Shown in pieces: positions 17,702-26,028 of a DNA stretch of 57,821 bases; the first letter of the stretch is position 1, and each line of letters opens with the position of its first letter. A program made the translations under genes and the position numbers. The notes under the pieces were generated by a model, which was not told the origin of the DNA, did not search any database, and saw only the letters and a list, made by a program, of their open reading frames with translations. The stretch is from Campylobacterales bacterium (GTDB lineage: Bacteria > Campylobacterota > Campylobacteria > Campylobacterales > QNZT01). Location: NCBI GenBank assembly GCA_027023405.1, contig JALVVN010000041.1:8483-66303 (forward strand). Direction: 5' to 3'.

Positions 17702-18788
17702 CTGTCACCTCTTTGACTCGCCACAACGCCCCCTCTAAAACCTCCACATCAAGATGCAGACGCAAAATCAACCGAATGATTGCCTTCTTTACCGTCGGCG
17801 GTCGGATCGCACCGACAAGAATCCCCCATTCCAAAAGTATATCTCGCATCGCTATTACCCTTTGACTTTCACCAATTTCAATCTTGACAATCGCAGATTG
17901 TGGTTTGATCCCTAAAACCCTCTCACACAATGTAAAGTTCTCCTGCCGTTGTGTACGATACCTCTTTTGGTGTTCCTGCAAATACTTCATTCCCTCATAA
18001 GCCAACGCAATATCAAAAATAGAGGGTGCCGTCGCATAGATAATCGCTTTGGCACGGTTTTGTAAAAAGGTAACAATCTCCTCCGTCGCTAAAATATAGG
18101 CACCGTAACTCCCAAAAGCTTTGCCGAGTGTACCCATCTTGATATGGTTGGCTTTGGGGATAATACCGTAGTGCTCAAAGATACCCAAAAACTCCTCCCC
18201 CAAGACACCGGCACTATGCGCCTCATCCACGACCAAAAGTGCACCAAATTGTTCAGCAACCTCAAAGATCTCCCGCTCACAAAGGTCTCCTTCCATCGAA
18301 TAGACACCCTCAACCGCTACAATCGCACGATGATAGTGCTCACTCTCCAAAATACGCGCCAAATCCTTTGGGTCATTATGTTCAAAATAACAGACTTTCG
18401 CACCGCAAAGTCGTGATCCCACAATACCAGAAGCGTGATACTCACGATCAAGGATCAGTAGATCACCTTTTCGTGGCAGCGCTTCTAATAGTGAGAGATT
18501 TGCCAAAAAACCGCTCCCCACAACAATTCCCGCTTCAAAACCGTTTCGCTCACACAGATAAGCTTCAAATTCACGATGAATCGGATGATAACCGTTGACA
18601 AGTTGCGAAGCTTTGGGTGCGTGAGCTGCACTTCGTTGAACTTGTTGATAGGCACGATCTAACAGTTTTGGCATATGGGCAAAGCCAAGATAGTCGTTGG
18701 AGGCAAGATCAAGTAGATTCTCATCATAGATCATCCTCTCTCGCAGACGCGAAGATTTACGCAGTGCCTCCAACTCCTTTTGATACAT
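17694..18788 (-). CDS. bioF: 8-amino-7-oxononanoate synthase-like PLP enzyme (BioF family)
   Basis: This alpha-oxoamine synthase condenses an amino acid with an acyl thioester; for BioF the substrates are alanine and pimeloyl-ACP/CoA (biotin pathway). The 364 aa protein has the fold-type I core: DLASNDYLGF near residue 28, NGYHPIHREFE, the PLP-ring Asp in VVDEAHSAGVLG, and the Schiff-base Lys223 in MGTLGKAFGSYGAY. I set the start at ATG 18788, which overlaps the maf stop (ATGA) and has GGAG 6 nt upstream, rather than an upstream in-frame start that would run into maf. It is close to KBL and HemA relatives; no other bio gene is adjacent, so biotin function is likely but not proven. Confidence 0.85.
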   Translation of the reverse strand: MYQKELEALRKSSRLRERMIYDENLLDLASNDYLGFAHMPKLLDRAYQQVQRSAAHAPKASQLVNGYHPIHREFEAYLCERNGFEAGIVVGSGFLANLSLLEALPRKGDLLILDREYHASGIVGSRLCGAKVCYFEHNDPKDLARILESEHYHRAIVAVEGVYSMEGDLCEREIFEVAEQFGALLVVDEAHSAGVLGEEFLGIFEHYGIIPKANHIKMGTLGKAFGSYGAYILATEEIVTFLQNRAKAIIYATAPSIFDIALAYEGMKYLQEHQKRYRTQRQENFTLCERVLGIKPQSAIVKIEIGESQRVIAMRDILLEWGILVGAIRPPTVKKAIIRLILRLHLDVEVLEGALWRVKEVTDG

Positions 18789-19327
18789 CACTGCTCCAAA
18801 AAGGGCAAGAGTTTCTCCATACACAGCCCCATCGCCGTACTCTCATACCCTACAACCTCGCGGATATACTTTTTGCAAAAGCCCTCAACCATACAGGCAC
18901 CCGCTTTCCCCATCCAGATACCCGAATCCAGATAGCACTCCAAATCCGCCTCATCAAAAGGAGCAAATCGATAGTGGGTTGCAGAGATATCCATCAGCTC
19001 CAAACAACGATCTTTGTAGATCATACAGGTGATGATAGAGAGACGATTTCCGCTCTGCTTCATCAAGATTCTTCGGGCATCCTCGATATCTTTTGCTTTT
19101 CTGACAAGCTCACCATCGACCTCAAGCACCGTATCGGCAACCAAAATAGGCTGATCGGTTTTGGGGCACGCCTCAAACTTTCCCTTTGTCGCTTCATAGA
19201 CAAAGGATTTAGGCGTTTTCGTCTTGATCTTCTCCTCATCAAAATCTACCCCTTGTTGCACAAACAAAATACCGTAGTTTTGTAGAAGTTGCGCTCTTGT
19301 CTGTGAATTAGAAGCTAAGATCAGCAT
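18788..19327 (-). CDS. maf: Maf-family nucleotide pyrophosphatase
   Basis: Maf proteins hydrolyse non-canonical or excess nucleoside triphosphates (dTTP/UTP or modified pyrimidines) in the cytoplasm and are linked to septum control in some bacteria. The 179 aa protein begins LILASNSQTRAQLL, the usual Maf start (SxSxxR), and holds VADTVLEVDGE with the catalytic Asp, KAKDIEDARRIL, and MGKAGACMVEG. The start at ATG 19327 matches the family N-terminus and overlaps the stop of the upstream gene. Its own stop overlaps bioF. Confidence 0.9.
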   Translation of the reverse strand: MLILASNSQTRAQLLQNYGILFVQQGVDFDEEKIKTKTPKSFVYEATKGKFEACPKTDQPILVADTVLEVDGELVRKAKDIEDARRILMKQSGNRLSIITCMIYKDRCLELMDISATHYRFAPFDEADLECYLDSGIWMGKAGACMVEGFCKKYIREVVGYESTAMGLCMEKLLPFLEQ

Positions 19328-19815
19328 CACTGCCTCTGCAAAATCAAACCAAAATAGATAGCGCACAACCCCAAAAAGATATTAATCCCAAAGAGATAGT
19401 GTGCGATCAGGCGAAGATTATCTCCCGCCAACTCTCGCTCATCCGCCATACACTTCTTTTTCGTATCACCGAGTTTGTAGTAAACAAAAAGGAGATTGAG
19501 AAACATCAAAACCCATATCGCCTCCTTCGCCCCGACGATTGCACCGAGCGTCGGTGATTTATCCTCATAATGCGCTCCAAGCTCCATCACTACGCCACTA
19601 AGCGCTAAGAGGATCGTTGAGGGAAAAAGAAAGCCAAAGAATCGCGTGAGGATACGATAGGCGGTGCGAATCATCATCTTTTGGTTGGGTATCTGTTTGA
19701 GTGAGGGATAGACACTAAAGAGAAAGAGGATCATCCCACCGATCCAAATCATCGCCGTAATGAGATGGAGTGGCACGATAAACGCGCCAAAATGGGTATA
19801 GAGATACTCAAACAC
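19327..19815 (-). CDS. four-helix membrane protein, CopD-like
   Basis: This 162 aa polytopic membrane protein starts on GTG 19815, one base into the alaS stop (TAGTG). The N-terminal helix carries His plus a W-I-G-G motif (LHLITAMIWIGGMILF). Three more TM helices follow, with a late His near LRLIAHYLF. This pattern is shared with CopD-like and DUF-type four-helix proteins thought to bind haem or copper, and with two other genes in this window (55853-56299 and 56617-57039). The function is unknown; the conserved His residues suggest a metal or haem site. Confidence 0.75.
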   Translation of the reverse strand: MFEYLYTHFGAFIVPLHLITAMIWIGGMILFLFSVYPSLKQIPNQKMMIRTAYRILTRFFGFLFPSTILLALSGVVMELGAHYEDKSPTLGAIVGAKEAIWVLMFLNLLFVYYKLGDTKKKCMADERELAGDNLRLIAHYLFGINIFLGLCAIYFGLILQRQ

Positions 19816-22355
19816 TAGGCACCTAACTCTTTTTTGATCCACAAAAGCGCTTGAGATTTTGCCTTTTCAATCTGTGACACATCTTTACCACCCGCCTGTG
19901 CAAAATCATCCCGACCGCCACCGCCGCCGCCGACAATCGGTGCGATCTCCTTGATCCACGCACCCGCCTTTGCCGGTGCATTTTTTACTCCAGCCACTAT
20001 CAAGACCTTCTCCCCTTTGGGCTGTAGAAGCATCACCGCGACACGATCTTTTTGATTTTTCAGATCATCGATCATCAATTTGATATCACCGCTCTCGACG
20101 ATCTCCACCGCCACATCGACACCGCCGATAGACTCAAATGTAAGACTCTTTTTGGATTGGGAGTTGAGAGATTGGATCTCACTTTTGAGAGAGCTAATCT
20201 CTTTTTTGAGGCGATTGACACCAAGGATCGGATCGCTATTTTTAACCTCTTGTGAGATCTGTGCCAACTTTTGGCGCATCTCTTTGGCATACGCCACCGC
20301 GGAGAGTGAACAGACCGCTTCGATTCGTCTCACACCGGCACTCACACCACTCTCTTTGGTGATAAAAAATGCGCCGATTTCACTTGCATCCTCTACATGG
20401 GTACCCCCGCACAGCTCTTTACTCTCTCCGATAGTGACTACACGCACGCTGTCACCGTACTTTTCGCCAAAGAGCGCCATCGCCCCACTCTCTTTTGCCT
20501 CATCGATACTCATCACATCGGTTTGTGCTCTACCGCCTCGCGCGATACGCTCCTGCACCCAAGCTTCCACTTGCTCAAGCTCATCGGCACTCAAAGGCTT
20601 TGGATGGGTGAAGTCAAATCGCAACCGTTTATCATCATTGAGACTTCCAGCCTGACTGATATGATCTCCCAATATCTCTCGAAGCGCTTTGTGTAAGAGA
20701 TGTGTCGCGGAGTGGTGTCGGCGAATCTCCAAACGGCTCATATCCACCTCTACCTCCACCTCATCACCGATCTTCAACGGCTTCTCGCTTTTCACTTTAG
20801 AGAGATTGAGTCCGAAAAATTTCTTTGTATCGAGCACTTCGGCACTGCCGATGCGACCGCGATCCCCCACTTGTCCACCGCTCTCCGCATAGAGAGGAGT
20901 CTTGTCGAGCATCACCCAGCCTTCACCCTCAAGCGTCTCGACCTCTTTGAAACTACTGTCGAGCAACGCCAAGATCTTAGAAGTTCGTTTAGTCTCATCA
21001 TAACCGGTAAAGAGATTTTCTCCATACTTTTCCAAGAGCGCCTTGAAGTCACCGCTAACCACTTCATCACCGCTCCCTTTCCAGGCCGCTTTGGCTTTGG
21101 CTCTCTGCTCCTGCATCAGCGTATCAAATCGCTCAAGATCGACCTCTAAGCCACGATCTTTGAGCATATCCTGCGTGAGATCGAGCGGAAAACCATGCGT
21201 GTCATAAAGTTTAAAAGCAACATCTCCACTAAAGAGATCGGTGCTCTTTTGGAGCTCTTGGTTAAAGATTTCGATCCCTTCGCTAAGTGTCCTTAGAAAT
21301 CGCTCCTCTTCAAGTCGGATCGCCTCCTTGGTTTGGGGTGCTTTTTCGATGATATAGGGGTAGTGATCACCCATCATCTCACCCAAAGTATCGACAAGCT
21401 TGTACATAAACGGCTCTTTGATGCCTAGCAGATAGCCGTGTCGGATCGCGCGTCTAAGGATTCTTCTGAGCACATATCCCCTGCCCTCATTGGAAAAATT
21501 CACTCCCTGAGAGAGTAAAAATGTGACACTTCGAATATGATCGGCGATCACCCGAAAACTCGCTCCCTCCGCATAGATATAGGTTTTACCGCTGAGCTTC
21601 GCCACCTCATTGATAAGCGGCATAAAGAGTGAACTGTCGTAGTTTGAGCTTTTCCCCTCCAAAAGCGCTGTCACTCGCTCAAGCCCCATTCCCGTATCGA
21701 TAGAGGGTTTGGGGAGTGGTGTCAATGTACCGCTAGCATCTCGTTCATACTGCATAAAGACCAAATTCCATATCTCTAGGAAGCGATCCCCGTCTCCGCC
21801 CATCACATCCTCTTCTGAGTTGAAGTGCTCCGCTCCCTGATCGTAAAAAATCTCACTACACGGACCGCACGGACCGGTATCTCCCATCTGCCAAAAGTTA
21901 TCTTTGTCGCCAAATCGCATGATGCGATCGGGTGAGACAAATCTCTTCCAAATCGCCTCCGCCTCATCATCACTCTCGTGTACCGTCACCCATAGCTTCT
22001 CTTTGGGAAACTTTAAAACCTCCGTCACAAACTCCCACGCATAAGCGATTGCAACCTCTTTGAAGTAGTCACCAAAAGAGAAGTTACCCAACATCTCAAA
22101 AAAGGTGTGATGGCGATTGGTGTAGCCGACATTTTCTAGATCGTTGTGCTTACCGCCCGCTCTGATACAAGTTTGCGAAGAGGTTGCTCTTGGAGGTGTG
22201 GGTGCAGGCACTTCGCCCGTAAAGATATTTTTAAACTGCACCATACCGGCATTGGTAAAGAGAAGTGTCGCATCATCGGGGACAAGGGGTGAGCTAGGCA
22301 CCACTTTATGCCCTCTCTTCTCAAAAAACTCTAAATACGCTTTTCTTACATCCAT
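19815..22355 (-). CDS. alaS: alanyl-tRNA synthetase
   Basis: AlaRS charges tRNA-Ala. The 846 aa protein has the class II catalytic core at the N-terminus ([41 protein letters not shown]), the editing domain with zinc-type motifs HHSATHLLH and CGGTHV, and the C-terminal glycine-rich C-Ala domain ([17 protein letters not shown]). I took ATG 22355, which matches the family N-terminus and has AGGAT upstream, rather than a TTG two codons earlier. It leads a - strand operon of six genes that overlap or nearly touch and end with PBP1A. Confidence 0.98.
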   Translation of the reverse strand: MDVRKAYLEFFEKRGHKVVPSSPLVPDDATLLFTNAGMVQFKNIFTGEVPAPTPPRATSSQTCIRAGGKHNDLENVGYTNRHHTFFEMLGNFSFGDYFKEVAIAYAWEFVTEVLKFPKEKLWVTVHESDDEAEAIWKRFVSPDRIMRFGDKDNFWQMGDTGPCGPCSEIFYDQGAEHFNSEEDVMGGDGDRFLEIWNLVFMQYERDASGTLTPLPKPSIDTGMGLERVTALLEGKSSNYDSSLFMPLINEVAKLSGKTYIYAEGASFRVIADHIRSVTFLLSQGVNFSNEGRGYVLRRILRRAIRHGYLLGIKEPFMYKLVDTLGEMMGDHYPYIIEKAPQTKEAIRLEEERFLRTLSEGIEIFNQELQKSTDLFSGDVAFKLYDTHGFPLDLTQDMLKDRGLEVDLERFDTLMQEQRAKAKAAWKGSGDEVVSGDFKALLEKYGENLFTGYDETKRTSKILALLDSSFKEVETLEGEGWVMLDKTPLYAESGGQVGDRGRIGSAEVLDTKKFFGLNLSKVKSEKPLKIGDEVEVEVDMSRLEIRRHHSATHLLHKALREILGDHISQAGSLNDDKRLRFDFTHPKPLSADELEQVEAWVQERIARGGRAQTDVMSIDEAKESGAMALFGEKYGDSVRVVTIGESKELCGGTHVEDASEIGAFFITKESGVSAGVRRIEAVCSLSAVAYAKEMRQKLAQISQEVKNSDPILGVNRLKKEISSLKSEIQSLNSQSKKSLTFESIGGVDVAVEIVESGDIKLMIDDLKNQKDRVAVMLLQPKGEKVLIVAGVKNAPAKAGAWIKEIAPIVGGGGGGRDDFAQAGGKDVSQIEKAKSQALLWIKKELGA

Positions 22356-22415
22356 AAACAAATCCTATTCAACAAAATTGGGATATTTTAGCGAAAATCT
22401 GATAAAAAGAAGTGA

Positions 22416-22961
22416 CTATCGAAACCGCTTAAAAATTTGGTGAAAATCTATACTCACCTCACACGGCAGATCACTAAATGAATATTTCTCATTAGTCATA
22501 TCACCCTCTTTGTCATAGTGTGAGCCTTTGAGTTTGTAGAGTTTTGCGACCAAATCATCCGGATAGACGATGATATAGTAAGCGACCTTCTCCCTCTCAT
22601 ACAACTCAAACTTCACCTTCTCATCTCTTCGTGCTGTTGCCTTGGAGATGATCTCGACAATGATCTTCGGCGCTTTGGTCAAATGATACTCATTCTCCTC
22701 CCCGAAAGTGAGCACTATATCGGGACGCACAATCGTATCATCACTGATCTTATAGTCCATCTTGCTTAAGACTTCACACTCTTCGCACTCCTCCTGATCT
22801 TCAAGTGCTTTCTTTAAGGCAAATAGAAATTCAGCAGAAAGGTTTTGATGTATTCGCATCGGAGATGGTGCCATCGCTAACGCAAAGCCGTCAATCAACT
22901 CCCAATCCCCCTCCCACTGTTTATACTCATCATAGGTATATTGTTCAACAACTACACTCAT
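22416..22961 (-). CDS. Uma2-family (DUF820) putative restriction endonuclease-like protein
   Basis: This 181 aa protein of the Uma2/DUF820 family has a PD-(D/E)XK nuclease-like fold. Visible motifs are YDEYKQWEGDWELIDG at the N-terminus, VRPDIVLTFGEEN (the Asp of the PD motif), KAPKIIVEIISKATARRDEKVKFELYE (the E-x-S/K region) and YYIIVYPDD. The start was set at ATG 22961 after a strong GAGGAGAA site; the frame extends further upstream without a ribosome site. Such genes are abundant in cyanobacteria and scattered elsewhere, often linked to mobile DNA; their biological role is unclear. Confidence 0.85.
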   Translation of the reverse strand: MSVVVEQYTYDEYKQWEGDWELIDGFALAMAPSPMRIHQNLSAEFLFALKKALEDQEECEECEVLSKMDYKISDDTIVRPDIVLTFGEENEYHLTKAPKIIVEIISKATARRDEKVKFELYEREKVAYYIIVYPDDLVAKLYKLKGSHYDKEGDMTNEKYSFSDLPCEVSIDFHQIFKRFR

Positions 22962-22988
22962 ATGATTCTCCTCAATGTCATTGCGACT

Positions 22989-22994
22989 ATTATA
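22989..22994 (-). promoter_or_regulatory. -10 box of the Uma2 gene
   Basis: ATTATA on the + strand reads TATAAT on the - strand, 27 nt before the ATG at 22961. It fits a leader of about 20 nt containing the GAGGAG ribosome site. Confidence 0.5.
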
Positions 22995-23034
22995 CCATAC
23001 ATCTACAAGCAAATTTTAGCTATCTTTTTCGGTA

Positions 23035-23553
23035 ATGAAAATAAACAAGATCAAAAAATGGTTTAAAGAGATAGCAGTGACGCTGATCATTGTCTTTGTC
23101 GTCGTCAATATCATCAGCTACTTTCGTCAACCCAAACCAATAAACCAAACTTTTCCCAATATCGGTGCGACTCTTACAAACGGTGCGCAATTTCACACAA
23201 AAGATCTCAAGAAAAAGCCCTTTATCCTACACTTTTGGGCAACTTGGTGTCCTACCTGCAAACTGGAAATCTCCAATTTTGAAAATCTATCCAAAGATTA
23301 TCAAGTGATCACCGTAGCGGTTAATTCGGGTAGTGCTAAAGAGGTAGAGCAGTTTTTAAAGGAGCGAAACCTCCACTTGAAGGTGATCAACGATCAAGAG
23401 GGCAAACTCGCTAGCTACTTTGGGGTCAAAGGTTTTCCCACCACTTTCATCTTTGATAAAGAGAAAAAGGTTCTCACGGCGGAGGTGGGTTACACTAGCA
23501 CTTTTAAACTCAAAGCGTGGCTTTGGTATTTAAGAGCACTCCAAAAACCCTAG
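23035..23553 (+). CDS. membrane-anchored thioredoxin-like protein (ScsD/TlpA type)
   Basis: This 172 aa protein has an N-terminal TM anchor (about residues 12-29, IAVTLIIVFVVVNIISYF) and a periplasmic thioredoxin fold with active site WATWCPTCK (Cys-Pro-Thr-Cys) and the cis-Pro loop GFPTTFIFD. Such proteins pass electrons to periplasmic disulfides, as in ScsD (copper-stress) or TlpA/ResA (cytochrome c maturation). It stands alone, with Uma2 divergent upstream and murG convergent downstream (24-nt overlap), so its partner cannot be read from context. Confidence 0.88.
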   Translation: MKINKIKKWFKEIAVTLIIVFVVVNIISYFRQPKPINQTFPNIGATLTNGAQFHTKDLKKKPFILHFWATWCPTCKLEISNFENLSKDYQVITVAVNSGSAKEVEQFLKERNLHLKVINDQEGKLASYFGVKGFPTTFIFDKEKKVLTAEVGYTSTFKLKAWLWYLRALQKP

Positions 23554-24570
23554 ACGCTCATAAACCGATAACATCTCATCCACAATCTGCTTTGCACCAT
23601 CGCGTTTAGCTAAGTGCTTCAATTTTTCACTGATCTCTTTTAAATCTAATGCCGTAATCTCCTCTATGAGACCCTCATCAAGCTCCTCTTCTCTTCGAAG
23701 AAGCGCTAATCCTTGATCTGCCAATGATTTCGCATTGTAGTATTGGTGATCTCCCGCTGCATAAGGATAGGGAACAAAGAGTGCAGGCAGACCGTTTGCC
23801 GTCAGCTCCCACAAGGTACTCGCCCCTGCCCGGCTAATTGCAAAATCGGCACGCTCCATGTAGGAGATGAGATCATCACTAAAAGGAAAGAGTTCCACCC
23901 CAATCCCGCTCTGCGCATAAAACTTCTTTAAATCCTCATAATCATTTTTACCACACTGATGCATGATCCTAATTCCCCTACTATCAAGTAACGGCGCAAT
24001 CTTTTGGGCAAAGCGGTTGATCGCGCTTGCACCCTGACTTCCACCCAAAAAGATAACCGTTTTAAGATCTTCTCTCACACGCGCTTTTTCAAAAAAGATC
24101 TCCCGAATCGGAAAACTAAAACGATCAGCCTCATAGGCACTAAAAACTTTTGTCGCAAAGGGTTGAAGCAGACGATTGAGCGATCCCATGACGGCATTTT
24201 GCTCTTGGATGTAGAGCTTAGTTTGCGGGGTGAGCAGTGCTGCAAAGGAGGCTGCGGCGGCGGAGTATCCACCTACACTCAAAACCGCTTTTATGCCCTC
24301 TTTTTTAAAATAGGATCGAAGCTTTACACTCTCTTTGAGAATATGCATCAGCGAAATCGCCTTAGAAATTCCCCGCTTATTGACTACACCACTTGTCTCC
24401 AAAAAGAGCTTCTCGATCCACCCATCATCCTCACCGAACCACTGCCGATCCTGCCCCCTGCTAGATCCGATAAAGATCGGCTTGATATCGCGTCGATTAA
24501 ACTCCTCTTTGATCGCTTTGGCGATCGCCAGATGCCCGCCTGTACCGCCACCGGTAATCACAATACTCAC
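23530..24570 (-). CDS. murG: UDP-GlcNAc:lipid I transferase MurG
   Basis: MurG adds GlcNAc to lipid I on the inner face of the membrane, completing lipid II. The 346 aa protein has GGGTGGHL at residues 7-14, the membrane-association/acceptor region SVGGYSAAAASF, EQNAVMGSLNRLL, the donor-binding GGSQGASAIN, and SRAGASTLWELTANGLPALFVPYPYA (GT28 C-terminal domain). It overlaps the ftsW stop by 4 nt (ATGA), forming a ftsW-murG pair for septal peptidoglycan precursor handling. Confidence 0.96.
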   Translation of the reverse strand: MSIVITGGGTGGHLAIAKAIKEEFNRRDIKPIFIGSSRGQDRQWFGEDDGWIEKLFLETSGVVNKRGISKAISLMHILKESVKLRSYFKKEGIKAVLSVGGYSAAAASFAALLTPQTKLYIQEQNAVMGSLNRLLQPFATKVFSAYEADRFSFPIREIFFEKARVREDLKTVIFLGGSQGASAINRFAQKIAPLLDSRGIRIMHQCGKNDYEDLKKFYAQSGIGVELFPFSDDLISYMERADFAISRAGASTLWELTANGLPALFVPYPYAAGDHQYYNAKSLADQGLALLRREEELDEGLIEEITALDLKEISEKLKHLAKRDGAKQIVDEMLSVYERLGFLECS

Positions 24571-25727
24571 TGCTCTACCTTTTTACTCAACATCACTACC
24601 ATACCGATAGCCAATGCATGTGCCAAAATACTACTCCCTCCATAACTTAAAAAGGGCACCGCAATTCCCTTGATTGGTGTAATACCCGTAATACCGAATG
24701 AATTGATAAAAAAGGCAAGCGAAAAGAGCAATCCCACACCCAACACAAAGAGCGACTCCATCTTATCTTCAAGACGATTGGCGATGCGAAAGATGCGATA
24801 GACCATAAAGAAGAAGAGCCCTACCACCATCAAAAGCCCGACAATCCCGATCTCCTCCGCCATCCCCGCCAAAACAAAGTCGGTATGCACTTCTGTTAAA
24901 AACCCTAACTTAATCGTACCGTTTCCCAGCCCCTGCCCCAAAAATCCACCATTTTTAATAGCATAAAAGGAGTTGGAGATTTGATAGGACTCGACCATAT
25001 GACTCACACGAAGCTTCTGTGCCAATGAATCGGGTAAAAAAGAGAGCACAAAATCCTGAATATTGCTCCACCATAATTTAATCCGCAAAATCCGGTGCTC
25101 ACTTGTGACAATCGCCACCACAAAGACTATAATCGCCCCCAGCGTCGAAATCATAAAAAATCGCGCACTCGTCCCCGCCATAAACGCCATAATCGCCAAA
25201 GTCATCCCAAGCACAATCACCTGCCCCAAGTCGTTTTGCATGATCGCTATCAGATAAACCACCACACCAAAGGCGAAAATATAGGGAACAAAAGTGACAA
25301 GCTCCTCTTTGAGACTTTGTGAATAGTCACAAATCTTACGCGAAAAACTCCACGCCAAAAAGAAGACAAACCCTACCTTGAAAAACTCCACCGGTGCGAT
25401 CGAAAAACCGGCAAGCTTGATCCAGCGCTTCGCACCACCCACCTCCGTCACCAGTGAAGCGGGTAAGAAGTGCATGATCGTCATCAAAAAGAGAAACACA
25501 AAAAAGATCAAAAACCCAAGTGGTTTAAATGCCTTGTCGGGGTTCATAATCGAGACAAACCACATCAAAAAGATCGCCAACATCACGGAGATAAACTGTT
25601 TTTTGAAAAAAAAGAATTGATTCACATCGTGCACAATCGTAACATAGGTTGTCAAAGAGTAGGAGAATACCAATCCAATCGTCATCAACAGTGCGGCAGT
25701 ATAAAAGAGTATCTTGTCGGCTTGCAA
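24567..25727 (-). CDS. ftsW: SEDS peptidoglycan polymerase FtsW
   Basis: FtsW is a polytopic SEDS glycosyltransferase that polymerises lipid II at the division septum with FtsI. The 386 aa protein has about ten TM helices and family motifs GGAKRWIKL, MQNDLGQVIV, LGNGTIKLGFLTEVHTDFVLAGMAEE, and the terminal PFLSYGGSS. A TTG at 25727 is the only sensible start; the upstream AGGAAAGG is rather distant. Pairing with murG and absence of rodA-type neighbours favour FtsW over RodA. Confidence 0.93.
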   Translation of the reverse strand: MQADKILFYTAALLMTIGLVFSYSLTTYVTIVHDVNQFFFFKKQFISVMLAIFLMWFVSIMNPDKAFKPLGFLIFFVFLFLMTIMHFLPASLVTEVGGAKRWIKLAGFSIAPVEFFKVGFVFFLAWSFSRKICDYSQSLKEELVTFVPYIFAFGVVVYLIAIMQNDLGQVIVLGMTLAIMAFMAGTSARFFMISTLGAIIVFVVAIVTSEHRILRIKLWWSNIQDFVLSFLPDSLAQKLRVSHMVESYQISNSFYAIKNGGFLGQGLGNGTIKLGFLTEVHTDFVLAGMAEEIGIVGLLMVVGLFFFMVYRIFRIANRLEDKMESLFVLGVGLLFSLAFFINSFGITGITPIKGIAVPFLSYGGSSILAHALAIGMVVMLSKKVEQ

Positions 25728-25768
25728 TATTCGAACAACCTTTCCTAAATTGATGAGTTGTGAGCTAG

Positions 25769-26017
25769 TTTAAAGATATTACATTAATTTTGATTAAGTG
25801 TAGCTCCAAAAGCTCTGTTCATACCACCCTCTTTTTCAAACCATATCAGGTTGCCACTGTCAAAGAGTGTAATAAAAAAGTCTATCTTAAAAAAGAGATT
25901 GAACCTACATTTTGGGGAAATGTAATCCTTGGAGGATTGCTCGGCTCTACAACGGACTTCGCATCCAACTCTATGTGGAAATATGAACCAAGCAATATTG
26001 ATGTAGAGTGTAAATAA
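25769..26017 (+). pseudogene. probable lipoprotein remnant lacking a normal start
   Basis: An open frame runs from a stop at 25766-25768 to TAA at 26015-26017. The C-terminal part (FWGNVILGGLLGSTTDFASNSMWKYEPSNIDVEC) matches the shape of small surface lipoproteins that end in a W-G-N-x-(I/L)LGG...D...(A/G)MWxYEP segment. The N-terminus reads ITLILIKCSSK, like a signal peptide and lipobox with its middle deleted. No ATG or GTG precedes it; only TTG at 25790 could start, and this would remove the signal helix. I read it as a decayed or truncated lipoprotein gene. An unusual ATT start is the alternative. Confidence 0.45.
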
Positions 26018-26028
26018 GTTCCACTCAG

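Noticed and set aside
18617-19285. 222-aa + strand frame across bioF and maf
   Set aside because: It spans two well-supported genes on the other strand and shows no protein-like motif.
24004-24645. 213-aa + strand frame across murG and ftsW
   Set aside because: Antisense to both conserved genes and without a start context.
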